Shown: positions 16,372 through 25,038 of the stretch, in pieces
How the letters are laid out: each line of letters begins with the position of its first letter
Numbering within the stretch: position 1 is the first letter of the stretch
DNA from: Paenibacillus peoriae
Lineage (GTDB): Bacteria; Bacillota; Bacilli; Paenibacillales; Paenibacillaceae
Direction of reading: 5' to 3'
NCBI RefSeq assembly: GCF_022531965.1
Contig: NZ_CP092831.1
Coordinates: 5,427,001 to 5,491,000 of the forward strand
DNA length: 64,000 bases
Translations under genes and position numbers: made by a program
Notes under the pieces: generated by a model
The model's input: only the letters and a program-made list of their open reading frames with translations
What the model was told of the DNA's origin: nothing
Database searches by the model: none

Positions 16372-16518
16372 TTAGCGCTCTTCACCTTTGGTGCTATGCT
16401 TAGTTACATGAATAAAAGGATATTCGCCTTTGCTTATTTTACGTTTCCATTCTTGAATCATATCTTCCTGGGTTGGCGGTTTCTCGTTTACGATTGCTCC
16501 TGTAGTTACTTTAGCCAT
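16372..16518 (-). CDS. small hypothetical protein (48 aa) next to VgrG
   Basis: ATG at 16518 after GAGAGGG, 48 codons, stop at 16372. The product is hydrophilic and charged (MAKVTTGAIVNEKPPTQED, then EEWKRK-like and KHSTKGEER phrases) without a membrane segment. It directly follows the single-chain VgrG gene with a 27-base gap and precedes the terminator, so it is the last gene of the array. Function unknown; a spike-associated chaperone or adaptor is possible but speculative. Confidence 0.55.
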   Translation of the reverse strand: MAKVTTGAIVNEKPPTQEDMIQEWKRKISKGEYPFIHVTKHSTKGEER

Positions 16519-16545
16519 TGGTTTACCCTCTCTTGTTGATTTTAG

Positions 16546-17940
16546 TTATTGCGTCTTTATCTTTTCTCCAGTCATTTTGATGTTACCATCCATTTCTACC
16601 AAACTCGTTTTACATTTTAAACCGATAGCATCCTTCGCGGTGACCTGTATTGTATTACCCGCATTGAACACCAGGTTCCCGTCTGCTTTTACACGGATAT
16701 CCTTTTTGCTTCGTAGTTCAATTCCATGGTCATCCAGCAGTCGAATCACCACTTCATCGTTGTTCCCCGTGATTAAAATTTCATTTTTCTCAAAAATAAT
16801 AGCTTTGCGGTAATTGGTCATAAAGATCTTCGTCGACGGGTCCTTAATAAAGTCACCGCCTTTGGATCTCTTTCTGATCGAGTGGGTCACAATAGCGTCT
16901 TTTTCTTTAGAGGTCGGAAAGTAGATATCTACAAAATCAAACAGCTCCGGCATGCAGTACCATCCCGTATTCCCTTCCGATGTATAAAATGTAGCCGTTG
17001 GAAAAGCGAAGGTTTCCTTGACGTTAGGCTTGACCTTATCCATTTCATAAAAGAAAACCTTCACATGATCCTGCTCGATTCCAATGACCTTGGATTTCAA
17101 TGACATGCCCCGAATGTCCTCATTTACAATCAAATCCTGTTTCATTCCATCCGCTGTAGTCAGCACATATTCATGCCACAAAGCACTATGTCGTATAAAC
17201 GCAACCGATTGCAGGACGTATAATGCTTTCCCTTTAAATTTAACCTCCGCCCCAATTTGCAGCAGGACATCTCTAGCCCCTGTCGTTTGCACTTTATAAT
17301 ATAAAAGATTGTCATCCTTGCTGGCTCCTGGTTTGGTTTTTCTCGTCATGGAGTAGTTATACTGCCTGAGCTCAGGCTGATTGACGCCATCCGGCAATCC
17401 AAAATAAAACTGAGGTTTTTCACCAATCGGATCAGGTATTAGTCCCCAACCAAGCCGAGACGCTATACGTTTTAGAAACGACCAGTCCGTTTCGTCGTAT
17501 TGCATCGTAAATTCCTGTAAAAGCTGATCTTTTAAGCGGCTCGTACAATTGGCTTTGGGATAGGATTTGAGTACATGTTCAAGTAATGCCTGCACCTTCA
17601 TCTTCACATTTTGAAAGGATTGTCTATGAAGCACTTCATCCAGCTGGCTTGTATAGGAGAGGGCCTCGACGACCAAATAGGCTACATTGGACACCAACTT
17701 GATTCTGAACTGCGTGACTAATCCCCTAAATAATACACTCTGCTTTTGATCATCATTCACATAAGAAACGACTAACTTCGCCCCTGCTTCCATATGATCT
17801 GTGTACTCTTCCATTTGGGCACCCGTTAACACACCTGTCAAAAAGACTTTCACATGCTCATTCATTTTCTGTACAACTTTAACTTTTGGATTTTTAAGAG
17901 ATAAAACCGTTCCATTATACTTGATGATTGGATATCCCAT
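16546..17940 (-). CDS. VgrG/phage late control gpD-like spike protein (single chain)
   Basis: 464 residues. The N-terminal ~300 residues resemble the gpD/gp27-like ring of contractile injection spikes (VKVVQKMNEHVKVFLTG, ALSYTSQLDEVLHRQSFQN, FTMQYDETDWSFLKRIASRLGWGL). An OB-like segment follows (GWYCMPELFDFVDIYFP, then ASK-like IRKRS), and a repetitive beta C-terminus (DDHGIELRSKKDIRVKADGNL to MDGNIKMTGEKIK) as in gp5/VgrG needles. There is no enzymatic extension. It is homologous along its length to the split pair at 28584-29399 and 26636-28636. It should sit at the tip of a contractile or spike apparatus, but no other structural gene is nearby. Confidence 0.75.
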   Translation of the reverse strand: MGYPIIKYNGTVLSLKNPKVKVVQKMNEHVKVFLTGVLTGAQMEEYTDHMEAGAKLVVSYVNDDQKQSVLFRGLVTQFRIKLVSNVAYLVVEALSYTSQLDEVLHRQSFQNVKMKVQALLEHVLKSYPKANCTSRLKDQLLQEFTMQYDETDWSFLKRIASRLGWGLIPDPIGEKPQFYFGLPDGVNQPELRQYNYSMTRKTKPGASKDDNLLYYKVQTTGARDVLLQIGAEVKFKGKALYVLQSVAFIRHSALWHEYVLTTADGMKQDLIVNEDIRGMSLKSKVIGIEQDHVKVFFYEMDKVKPNVKETFAFPTATFYTSEGNTGWYCMPELFDFVDIYFPTSKEKDAIVTHSIRKRSKGGDFIKDPSTKIFMTNYRKAIIFEKNEILITGNNDEVVIRLLDDHGIELRSKKDIRVKADGNLVFNAGNTIQVTAKDAIGLKCKTSLVEMDGNIKMTGEKIKTQ

Positions 17941-17961
17941 GTTACCGCTCCCTTTTGTCGG

Positions 17962-19998
17962 TTAGTTTACGTTTATCCGTTGTTTGCTTACGTATTGAAT
18001 GACACCTTTAATGGTTTGATTATGCCCCTGATCGTTGAGAGCCTGATCTAATGCAGGGAGCGTGGTAAAGGTTTTATTTTTTTTCTGAAAATAAATGTCC
18101 GCTATAGGGAATTGGTCAACTCTACCAGGCCCATGAATCCCGTTGTCAACATCGGCAATGATGATAACATCCTTTAATCCATCCTTATTCACATCCTTGA
18201 AGGCCACTGCTTCTACTCCTCCGTAACGTGCAACCCACTCACGGTTCCCGTAGAAATCGGGGAATGGATACAGAATATGTCCTTGGTCATCCAATAGGAA
18301 GAAAAAGAATTTACGAAAACCTTCCGGATACCCATATGTGGATACAAACCGCACTTTCCCAAAGCCTTCGAAAGTAGTTTGAAAAGACTGCGACTCTTCA
18401 ATTTCATATTGGTCGGTATTCAACTTTTCACCGCCAACTGTGGAAACAGACTGATCCTCAACGGAACTTAACTCACTCCATAGTTCCTCATTTTGCCTAA
18501 TATTCTCTGGAATTTGTGCAAAACGAATTTCATACTCCGCATGGTCCCCTACCACATGTGCCATAGGTACACTCATCCCCAATGAATCATTTGTGAAATA
18601 ACTAAACGATTCCATTTCTACTTCCGCAAGCGAACCTTTGGTTACATCCGCATTTGTTAACAATTGAATCAAATCATCTTTTGTGAAATCACCAATTAAT
18701 CCTTGTTGCTCCGGCTGAACAGCTGTAATCTTCCCGCTTTTTATAAGCTCAATAAAAGGTTTCTCGACCTTTACCAGATCCCTCAACCTTATTCTTGAAG
18801 CCTGCTTCATATCCAGGTTCGTCGTATAAAACATATGAGTAGGATAGGCTGCGTCCTTCACATAATGAATACCCGTATATTGAACACTCAAGAATCGTTC
18901 ATTTTCTCGTTTGATCTCATAATCAATTTCGACATGGACTCCAGCATTGGAATCCGCATAGTTTTGTAATCCTTCTAAAGCATCGGCCTTAAGAATTTTG
19001 TTTAAAGATTTCTGCTTTGCAATATCCTTGAGTTTTATAATTTGAGGGTATTTAATCACGATCCCATTTTTTGAATATTCCTCTTGAATGAGTTCAAAGC
19101 TTTGCCGTTCACTATGAGTATTCAAGGCAGTGCTATATTCGGAATCAATACGGACTTCTCCACTTTTGGAGAACTCAATGATAAGGTTTTGTTCAGAATC
19201 ATCACTGTTTATGAAGAAACCATCGCCGTGGTCTAAAACCTCGATACTCATGCTATCATGTTGTCGATTCTCTAAAATAAGCTCATCTATATCCTCGTTC
19301 AATTCCCACGCATCCGGAAGCTTTATCTTATCTGTTACTATTTCTTTCTGTGTCCATTTTTCCCCGGAGAATTCCCACAACGCAACAAATACGGGATCTG
19401 GATGATATATTGAAACATATCCCCCTAACAACAGCTGTATTCCCTTGTCTGAATCTCGGACCACAAAGTCTGTAGTCAATTCTGGCCCGCCATCCTCAAG
19501 CATCTGGGCGTGTACAAGTTGCTTAGTACTCCACCACTGAATAAATGTGTATTTATCTCCGATCGTACCTGTCACCGTTTTAGGTGCTCTATAATTCATA
19601 ACCCTAACGTTTAGCTGCCCGCTTTTTAACGGAAACGATTTTGTTAAGATAGTGAGATTATTATCGAACTTTTCTACTAATTCTTCATCCTTCATCTCTA
19701 CACTTCCAGGCTCATTTAACAACGAATTAAGTTCCTGTGTGAACTCCTCAAGCTTGTTTTGTCTGGTATCAGAATCCTTATTTTCATCGTTGACTATATG
19801 AAGTTTTTTCACTAACGTGTCCAGCTTTTTCGAATAGGAAATCGTTTTATCTTCATTTTGGAGAGAAAGCGCATGATTTGTTTTAGTTGCTGGAGAATTT
19901 TGTTCCTTCATGCATCCATTCAGCGCTACACAGGAAATGAGTAGTAATAGGACGCAAGAAGCTTGCCCGTACTTCAAGTAATTCATGCTGGATATCAC
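17962..19998 (-). CDS. large surface lipoprotein, hypothetical (678 aa)
   Basis: The signal peptide ends in LNGC (SCVLLLLISCVALNGCMKEQ), so this is a lipoprotein. The middle is not recognised. The last ~110 residues (FPDFYGNREW, then FKDVNKDGLKDVIIIADVDNG and IYFQKKNKTFTTLP, ending VIQYVSKQRINVN) recur in the 395-residue lipoprotein two genes upstream. The DVNKDGLKD phrase resembles a calcium-binding FG-GAP/VCBS-type loop. Start: GTG at 19998 is the longest; ATG 19986 is an alternative. The next gene in transcription order is the single-chain VgrG, 21 bases away. Confidence 0.65.
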   Translation of the reverse strand: MISSMNYLKYGQASCVLLLLISCVALNGCMKEQNSPATKTNHALSLQNEDKTISYSKKLDTLVKKLHIVNDENKDSDTRQNKLEEFTQELNSLLNEPGSVEMKDEELVEKFDNNLTILTKSFPLKSGQLNVRVMNYRAPKTVTGTIGDKYTFIQWWSTKQLVHAQMLEDGGPELTTDFVVRDSDKGIQLLLGGYVSIYHPDPVFVALWEFSGEKWTQKEIVTDKIKLPDAWELNEDIDELILENRQHDSMSIEVLDHGDGFFINSDDSEQNLIIEFSKSGEVRIDSEYSTALNTHSERQSFELIQEEYSKNGIVIKYPQIIKLKDIAKQKSLNKILKADALEGLQNYADSNAGVHVEIDYEIKRENERFLSVQYTGIHYVKDAAYPTHMFYTTNLDMKQASRIRLRDLVKVEKPFIELIKSGKITAVQPEQQGLIGDFTKDDLIQLLTNADVTKGSLAEVEMESFSYFTNDSLGMSVPMAHVVGDHAEYEIRFAQIPENIRQNEELWSELSSVEDQSVSTVGGEKLNTDQYEIEESQSFQTTFEGFGKVRFVSTYGYPEGFRKFFFFLLDDQGHILYPFPDFYGNREWVARYGGVEAVAFKDVNKDGLKDVIIIADVDNGIHGPGRVDQFPIADIYFQKKNKTFTTLPALDQALNDQGHNQTIKGVIQYVSKQRINVN

Positions 19999-20003
19999 GC
20001 TTT

Positions 20004-21164
20004 CTACGATTTATCGTTCATCTCTATACCCATAATCTTCCATTTATCTGACTGTTTTTCTAACGTAAACGTAATTTCCTTTTTCGCTCTTTCTTCTAAT
20101 GAATCATCTTTTACCAAAAATATTTTTCGGTTATCATCGCTACTAACCTCATTAATACTCAGTTCTAACACCGGGTAAGATAAATATGCTAAACCGGATA
20201 AATCGATGGCATCCTCAAAATCATACGTTTGCCTTGCTGCCGGATCGGTGAGCTGGTCCATTTCAGGAAAAGGTAAATCAAACCACTTCATAAGATAATC
20301 AACTTCCAAGTAGTTCAATATCACAGCCTTAGGATCGCTTGGATATACAAACTGTGTACTTTTATTTTTATACAAAACCTCCTTTTTTTCAGGTCCTGTT
20401 CCATCATATTTTTGATAGACCACGATGGTATGCTCCTGAGTGTCACTAAACTCGTAATAATCGACACTTTCAAATACACCATCATGGTCGGTATCTTTTA
20501 ACGTTCGAATTCCTTGTCCAGTAGCATTAGGAAAATCAGAATTTATACTCTTGATATGATTATTTTTCAAGGTGTATATGGAGAATCCCTCTGAATAAGC
20601 CCCTCCGTCGCCTATAGAGTATACAACGATAAATTTTTGGTCTGTTTGATCCAGCTTCATGATTTTCACATCTGTATTTAGATGCACAACTATAACCGGG
20701 TCCTCTAGTTTTTCAATGATGTGATAACCATCATCCTCCCGGACTACAAATATGTTGTAAATCTCCTCTTTTTCTAATCCAAAAGCAAGTACATATTCCG
20801 GCTTTCCATCATGGTCTAAATCTTCTTTTAATATCTTCTGAAGCTGCTCATTTGGGGGCTGGATTTTCTTTATAAACTGATCTAATGTGTTAGAATCTAT
20901 GGCGTAATTTTCATTTCGTTTATTAATCGGATTCACAATATTGCTATTCCGATCTCGTTTTTGAGCAGCAGACTCTGGTTCAGTCACAGCTTTTTTCTCT
21001 ATCATTTGAGTGCTAGGTTTGATGGGTTCAACTGCTTGCTGCTTCTCATTCGTAGGTTGTTCAGAACATCCATTCAATAGCAGACTAAATAACAATATTA
21101 AAAATAGTATTTTATTTTGTTTTATAAAGTTGATTTCAAAAAACTCCCTTTTCACATTGTTCAT
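20004..21164 (-). CDS. lipoprotein, hypothetical (386 aa)
   Basis: The N-terminus KILFLILLFSLLLNGCSEQ has a clear lipobox after a ~15-residue basic lead. It contains DLDHDGKPEYVLAFG and LKDTDHDGVFESVDYYE, DxDxDG loops typical of EF-hand-like or FG-GAP repeats, so calcium may stabilise it (inference). Its ATG overlaps the stop of the preceding 395-residue lipoprotein by four bases (ATGA), implying coupled translation. No known family was recognised. Confidence 0.65.
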   Translation of the reverse strand: MNNVKREFFEINFIKQNKILFLILLFSLLLNGCSEQPTNEKQQAVEPIKPSTQMIEKKAVTEPESAAQKRDRNSNIVNPINKRNENYAIDSNTLDQFIKKIQPPNEQLQKILKEDLDHDGKPEYVLAFGLEKEEIYNIFVVREDDGYHIIEKLEDPVIVVHLNTDVKIMKLDQTDQKFIVVYSIGDGGAYSEGFSIYTLKNNHIKSINSDFPNATGQGIRTLKDTDHDGVFESVDYYEFSDTQEHTIVVYQKYDGTGPEKKEVLYKNKSTQFVYPSDPKAVILNYLEVDYLMKWFDLPFPEMDQLTDPAARQTYDFEDAIDLSGLAYLSYPVLELSINEVSSDDNRKIFLVKDDSLEERAKKEITFTLEKQSDKWKIMGIEMNDKS

Positions 21165-22348
21165 TGAACGTTTATACGTTGTTTGCTTACGTATTGAATG
21201 ACATTTTGAAGTGTTCGGTTATGTCCAGTTTGATTGATACTCTTATCCAACTCAGGCAGGGTAGTGTACGTTTTGTCCTTTTTCTGAAAGTAAATTCCCG
21301 CGACAGGTAGAGTCTCTATTCCGTGTGCATTAACTCCGGTGATATAATCAGCAATAATAACAATATCTGTACGTCCATCCTGATTCAAGTCCTTAAAACT
21401 TACTGCTTTGATCCTGTCGATCATTCTACCTTTGTTACCATAAAATTCGGGGAATTCGTACAGGATCTTGTTTTCCACATTTTTGTCACTGTTAACTTCC
21501 AAAAAAAACTTTGCTTGAATCAGATCATTCGTATCCTCATCTTTTAAAGTGGATATAAACTTTACTTCTCCCCATCCATTAAGAGTGGTGGTAAATGATT
21601 GTTCCCTTTGAATAGTATATGGTTCTAGATCAGGGTCGGGCTGAGCATCCTCTTCTACATAATCAGCACTACGTTGCTGTTCTATGGATTTCTCCATATT
21701 ATATTCTATGAAGATATTATTTACTTTTTCCGTTTCAGTATCCCACTGAATCCTCAAATGTAAGCCATTCTTGGAATAAAGCAGACTCCCATTTGTTACA
21801 ATACTCGGTTTGCCATAGAGCTGTAGTACTTTGCCAAGGGTATCACCGATCTTCAAGCCTCTTTTTGTATTAAACTTGGGATTCTCCAAACTCACGGCTA
21901 CTAAATAGCTTTCACCATCCACCAGTTCCTCCCCTTCAAGTTCAATCTTAGATAAAACTACAAATCTTATTTCTGGCTCCTCATAGTTAGGATAGGACAG
22001 ACTCCATCTTCTATATGTTCCATTCCCACTATTATATCCTCTATTGTTAGCTTCAAATCCTTCACTGTAACCCCACTTATGGATAAGTTCTTTAATATCC
22101 GTATTCTTATCAATCTTATGTGATCGATATGAGACCTCAAAGTCGTCGTCCTGAAGGGACTCCGGATCGGCAGAAGCAATATTCTGGGCTTTTTCGACTT
22201 TTTCACTTCGATAGTTCCATGTGCTCTCGTCTTTGACGCTAACTGTTTTCTCACTTTTATAATTATTGATACTTGTAGAACCGCACGCAGTTACTCCAAA
22301 AATCATTATAAGCATTATAATGCAATAACCGTAACTTGGTTTGTACAC
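21161..22348 (-). CDS. lipoprotein with the shared C-terminal module (395 aa)
   Basis: The signal peptide ends GVTACGS, a usable lipobox. Residues ~80-200 include YSEGFEANNRGYNSGNG and GLKIGDTLGKVLQLYGKPS, which resembles the small repeated domain of SmpA/YycH-like lipoproteins. The C-terminal ~120 residues are the same module as in the 678-residue lipoprotein (FPEFYGNKG, FKDLNQDGRTDIVIIADY, IYFQKKDKTYTTLPELD, VIQYVSKQRINV). It follows the lysozyme-like gene by 26 bases and overlaps the next lipoprotein gene. Duplication within the array is likely. Confidence 0.65.
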   Translation of the reverse strand: MYKPSYGYCIIMLIMIFGVTACGSTSINNYKSEKTVSVKDESTWNYRSEKVEKAQNIASADPESLQDDDFEVSYRSHKIDKNTDIKELIHKWGYSEGFEANNRGYNSGNGTYRRWSLSYPNYEEPEIRFVVLSKIELEGEELVDGESYLVAVSLENPKFNTKRGLKIGDTLGKVLQLYGKPSIVTNGSLLYSKNGLHLRIQWDTETEKVNNIFIEYNMEKSIEQQRSADYVEEDAQPDPDLEPYTIQREQSFTTTLNGWGEVKFISTLKDEDTNDLIQAKFFLEVNSDKNVENKILYEFPEFYGNKGRMIDRIKAVSFKDLNQDGRTDIVIIADYITGVNAHGIETLPVAGIYFQKKDKTYTTLPELDKSINQTGHNRTLQNVIQYVSKQRINVQ

Positions 22349-22374
22349 TTCTTTTCCTCATTTCGAATTGTGAT

Positions 22375-23565
22375 TTATCTTTCACCGACGATACTCCACT
22401 CATTCGTATCATTTTTTCTGCTATCGTTACCATTTTGGGTAGGTTTAAATTTAAAATTAGGAAGCTTAATACCTTCGGATGCAGCAATTTTCTGAGTTAC
22501 ACTTTTATCAAGACTCAACAAATATTGTTCATAGTTAGAAGCTTCATTCCCACTAAAGGTATTGTATATTTTCCGCACACTCTCACCCCAACGGTTATCG
22601 CTAGCGTATATGCCACATTCAACTCGCTTAGATTTCATTCTAAGAATCGGCGTGAACCAATTACAGTATTGGAAAACATCTCCTTTGCCTGTAATACCAC
22701 TCAATTTATTGTTTTTTACTACTGCTTGCCTAAATTCCTGACCATAATATATATATCCTAATATTTTCCCGAATATCAGGCTATTGGCTTTCATCAAATC
22801 TTTGGCATAATTAGTTTCAGCACCATGCTCACCATCAGCCGCCCTATTTGTACTACTAGTGTTAAAACTTCCAGTTCCTTCTTGAACAATAATTGCTAAC
22901 AAAAAACGGGGATCAATCTGAATATCATATGTTTCTTGTATCTTCTTTGTAGCTTCCCATAAACCATGCAACTTTTCCTGATTCCATTTCATTTTGGTGA
23001 AATTTAATGAGCGTCTTTTGAATGTTTTTTCAGCTTCAGAACTACCGTTATATTGAAATTCAGCAGGTATCCATTTTCCAGCCGGAGTCTTTACGTTCGT
23101 TTTTATAGGTTCATCTTTCGATTCGGTGGTAACGGGTACTTCTGGTGGTGCTTTAGTACTCGTATCAATCAGACCTAGCTTCTCGCGTATAGCTCGTCCC
23201 GCCTTCTCGGCAGCCAGCTTTTCCCTGATATCTCCACTTGCCTCCGCAGTCATCCAACCAACGGTTTCTTTTTGCATTTGCTCTTGAGCCCACTTGGGGA
23301 ATGTGGCCATTTCGCGTAATTTGCTTCGAAGTCCTTCTGCCAGTTTTTGCGCTTTACGCATACCTACCTCGTCACCATTGACTTGAGCAATATACCAATC
23401 TTCTTTGTATTTACGCATCCAGGTCTGGGCCCAGTCTGGGTAATTTAGTTTTTGTTTTTTCTGTTCTGCTGCAAGATCAAATGCCTGTGCTTTCCTGTGT
23501 GCATTAGCAGTTGTTAAAGCCCTCAACATAGGGGTTGCACCAAACGTTGGCTCTTTCCATTTCAT
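22375..23565 (-). CDS. putative lysozyme/transglycosylase-like effector with helical repeats
   Basis: 396 residues, no signal peptide. Residues ~42-131 hold two copies of a ~46-residue helical repeat (YPDWAQTWM..., FPKWAQEQM...) found also in the NlpC/P60 spike protein. A P/T/K-rich linker (~138-165) leads to a C-terminal domain with IDPRFLLAIIVQEGTGSFNTSS; the glutamate (about Glu229) in an AIIVQEGTG context is what a soluble lytic transglycosylase or goose-type lysozyme has as its catalytic acid. It probably cuts peptidoglycan and is delivered by the spike through the shared repeat (inference). The family call is from motif alone. Confidence 0.55.
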   Translation of the reverse strand: MKWKEPTFGATPMLRALTTANAHRKAQAFDLAAEQKKQKLNYPDWAQTWMRKYKEDWYIAQVNGDEVGMRKAQKLAEGLRSKLREMATFPKWAQEQMQKETVGWMTAEASGDIREKLAAEKAGRAIREKLGLIDTSTKAPPEVPVTTESKDEPIKTNVKTPAGKWIPAEFQYNGSSEAEKTFKRRSLNFTKMKWNQEKLHGLWEATKKIQETYDIQIDPRFLLAIIVQEGTGSFNTSSTNRAADGEHGAETNYAKDLMKANSLIFGKILGYIYYGQEFRQAVVKNNKLSGITGKGDVFQYCNWFTPILRMKSKRVECGIYASDNRWGESVRKIYNTFSGNEASNYEQYLLSLDKSVTQKIAASEGIKLPNFKFKPTQNGNDSRKNDTNEWSIVGER

Positions 23566-23589
23566 ATGTCTTCTCCTTTTTAACGAATA

Positions 23590-25038
23590 CTAAAAGAATC
23601 GTATCTCTGACATACAGGTATCGTTATATTTGCTTCCTCGCTCTACGGCCTCAATCATTATTTTCACGAAAGAGGTATGAATGGGGTTATCAAGAAATTC
23701 GTTGCTTATAAAATCATTATCTATCATCATGGTCTGCCCGTTTGAAAACTCTAGTTTCATTCGTTTAACTCTATTATTTGCTTGGAAAGCTTTGGATGAC
23801 TTAGCTAAACCATTAATAAGCTCAAACCCCTTAAGTTCTTGCATAGAGCCGAAATCAATTTTGATCCACTCCCCGATCCCGTCTCCCTTAACCCCTTCGC
23901 ACCAGGCTGTGCTCGCATCTCCATCCATGATGTTACGGGCAGCATAGGAGTTCCCTGCCTGATCTGGAAGTGTAGATGAAGCAACAATTTTCTGTGCCGG
24001 AATGCTTTTCCGATATTTCATCAAATCCGTTGTAGTTTGTATCCATTGTGTAGGGGACACGTTATAGCCTATCCTATGGAATACATTGGAGTATTTTATA
24101 GGCAGACCTGTTGGGATGTCTCGTTGTTGCATTTCACCCTTCGAGTTCAAATAAGCAACCCTGTGGTTATCTAAAGTTAAAACAGGGTTCTCAGAGAATT
24201 CTGCCAACATCCTCTTCTTTCCGTCATCTAAATTCAACATGTACCACTTTTCGTCATCATAGGAACGGTAAACTATCTTATTATTATAAAGCCACTGATA
24301 AACCTGCATTGCCTTGGTCACTGTGATTCTTTGAACCTCTTTATTCGCCATCAGATCAAAAATATATAGAGTACCATTATCTTCAATACATAATTTTGAA
24401 CTATCAGGAGAAAACACACTATATCCAATAGGTTCTTCCGAACCAGTATAGTTGGAAATAGATAGTTTTTGAGTGACTCGTCCCTGAATATTGTATTGAA
24501 AAAAATCTCCATTATTGGTGTACACACATTTACTTAAATCCGGTGATATTACGACGTATTCCCTATCAGGTATATTAAATTCATACAACTTTTTATATGT
24601 GGATAAGTCATAAATAAAAATGGCACTGTAATCTATCATATGTGTATATCTGCTCAGTGCTATAGTCTTGCCGTCACTAGAAAATCGCATTATTTCCAGC
24701 TCACTTCTAGGGAAATCCTCTTTCTCACTTGCGTACAACCGATCAATAATATCAGTTGTATCAATAAACGTATTGCCTGTAGGATCATCCATATCAACGA
24801 GATAGTCCACAGGCATGTTTTCATTTTCCGCTTCAAAGAGCAACCAATTTACAGCCCTTTTTGTTGGAGGAGGTTTCTTGGACTGAGAGACAGAAGCATA
24901 AGTTTCATTCCGCTCCTGTCCTACTTTTTGCCCCTCATTCGATTGTATACACCCGCATAGCATGGAAAAGATCATGACCAATAACGTAATTTTACTTATC
25001 CATACTGCAGTTTTTTTCCGTTTTCTACTGTTCATCAC
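23590..25038 (-). CDS. lipoprotein with propeller-like region and NADase-type glycan-binding/discoidin C-terminus (copy A)
   Basis: 482 residues; signal peptide with MLCGC lipobox. Residues ~60-330 show repeated SPD(S/L)SK phrases (VISPDLSKCVY, VFSPDSSKLCIE) as in WD/TolB-type beta-propellers. The C-terminal ~130 residues (ASSTLPDQAGNSYAARNIMD..., AWCEGVKGDGIGEWIKIDFG, SFVKIMIEAVERGSKYNDT) match the F5/8 type C-like NADase-type glycan-binding domain. It would be a surface-anchored, sugar-binding protein. It is a clear paralogue of the next gene upstream, whose stop overlaps its start by four bases. Confidence 0.75.
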   Translation of the reverse strand: MMNSRKRKKTAVWISKITLLVMIFSMLCGCIQSNEGQKVGQERNETYASVSQSKKPPPTKRAVNWLLFEAENENMPVDYLVDMDDPTGNTFIDTTDIIDRLYASEKEDFPRSELEIMRFSSDGKTIALSRYTHMIDYSAIFIYDLSTYKKLYEFNIPDREYVVISPDLSKCVYTNNGDFFQYNIQGRVTQKLSISNYTGSEEPIGYSVFSPDSSKLCIEDNGTLYIFDLMANKEVQRITVTKAMQVYQWLYNNKIVYRSYDDEKWYMLNLDDGKKRMLAEFSENPVLTLDNHRVAYLNSKGEMQQRDIPTGLPIKYSNVFHRIGYNVSPTQWIQTTTDLMKYRKSIPAQKIVASSTLPDQAGNSYAARNIMDGDASTAWCEGVKGDGIGEWIKIDFGSMQELKGFELINGLAKSSKAFQANNRVKRMKLEFSNGQTMMIDNDFISNEFLDNPIHTSFVKIMIEAVERGSKYNDTCMSEIRFF

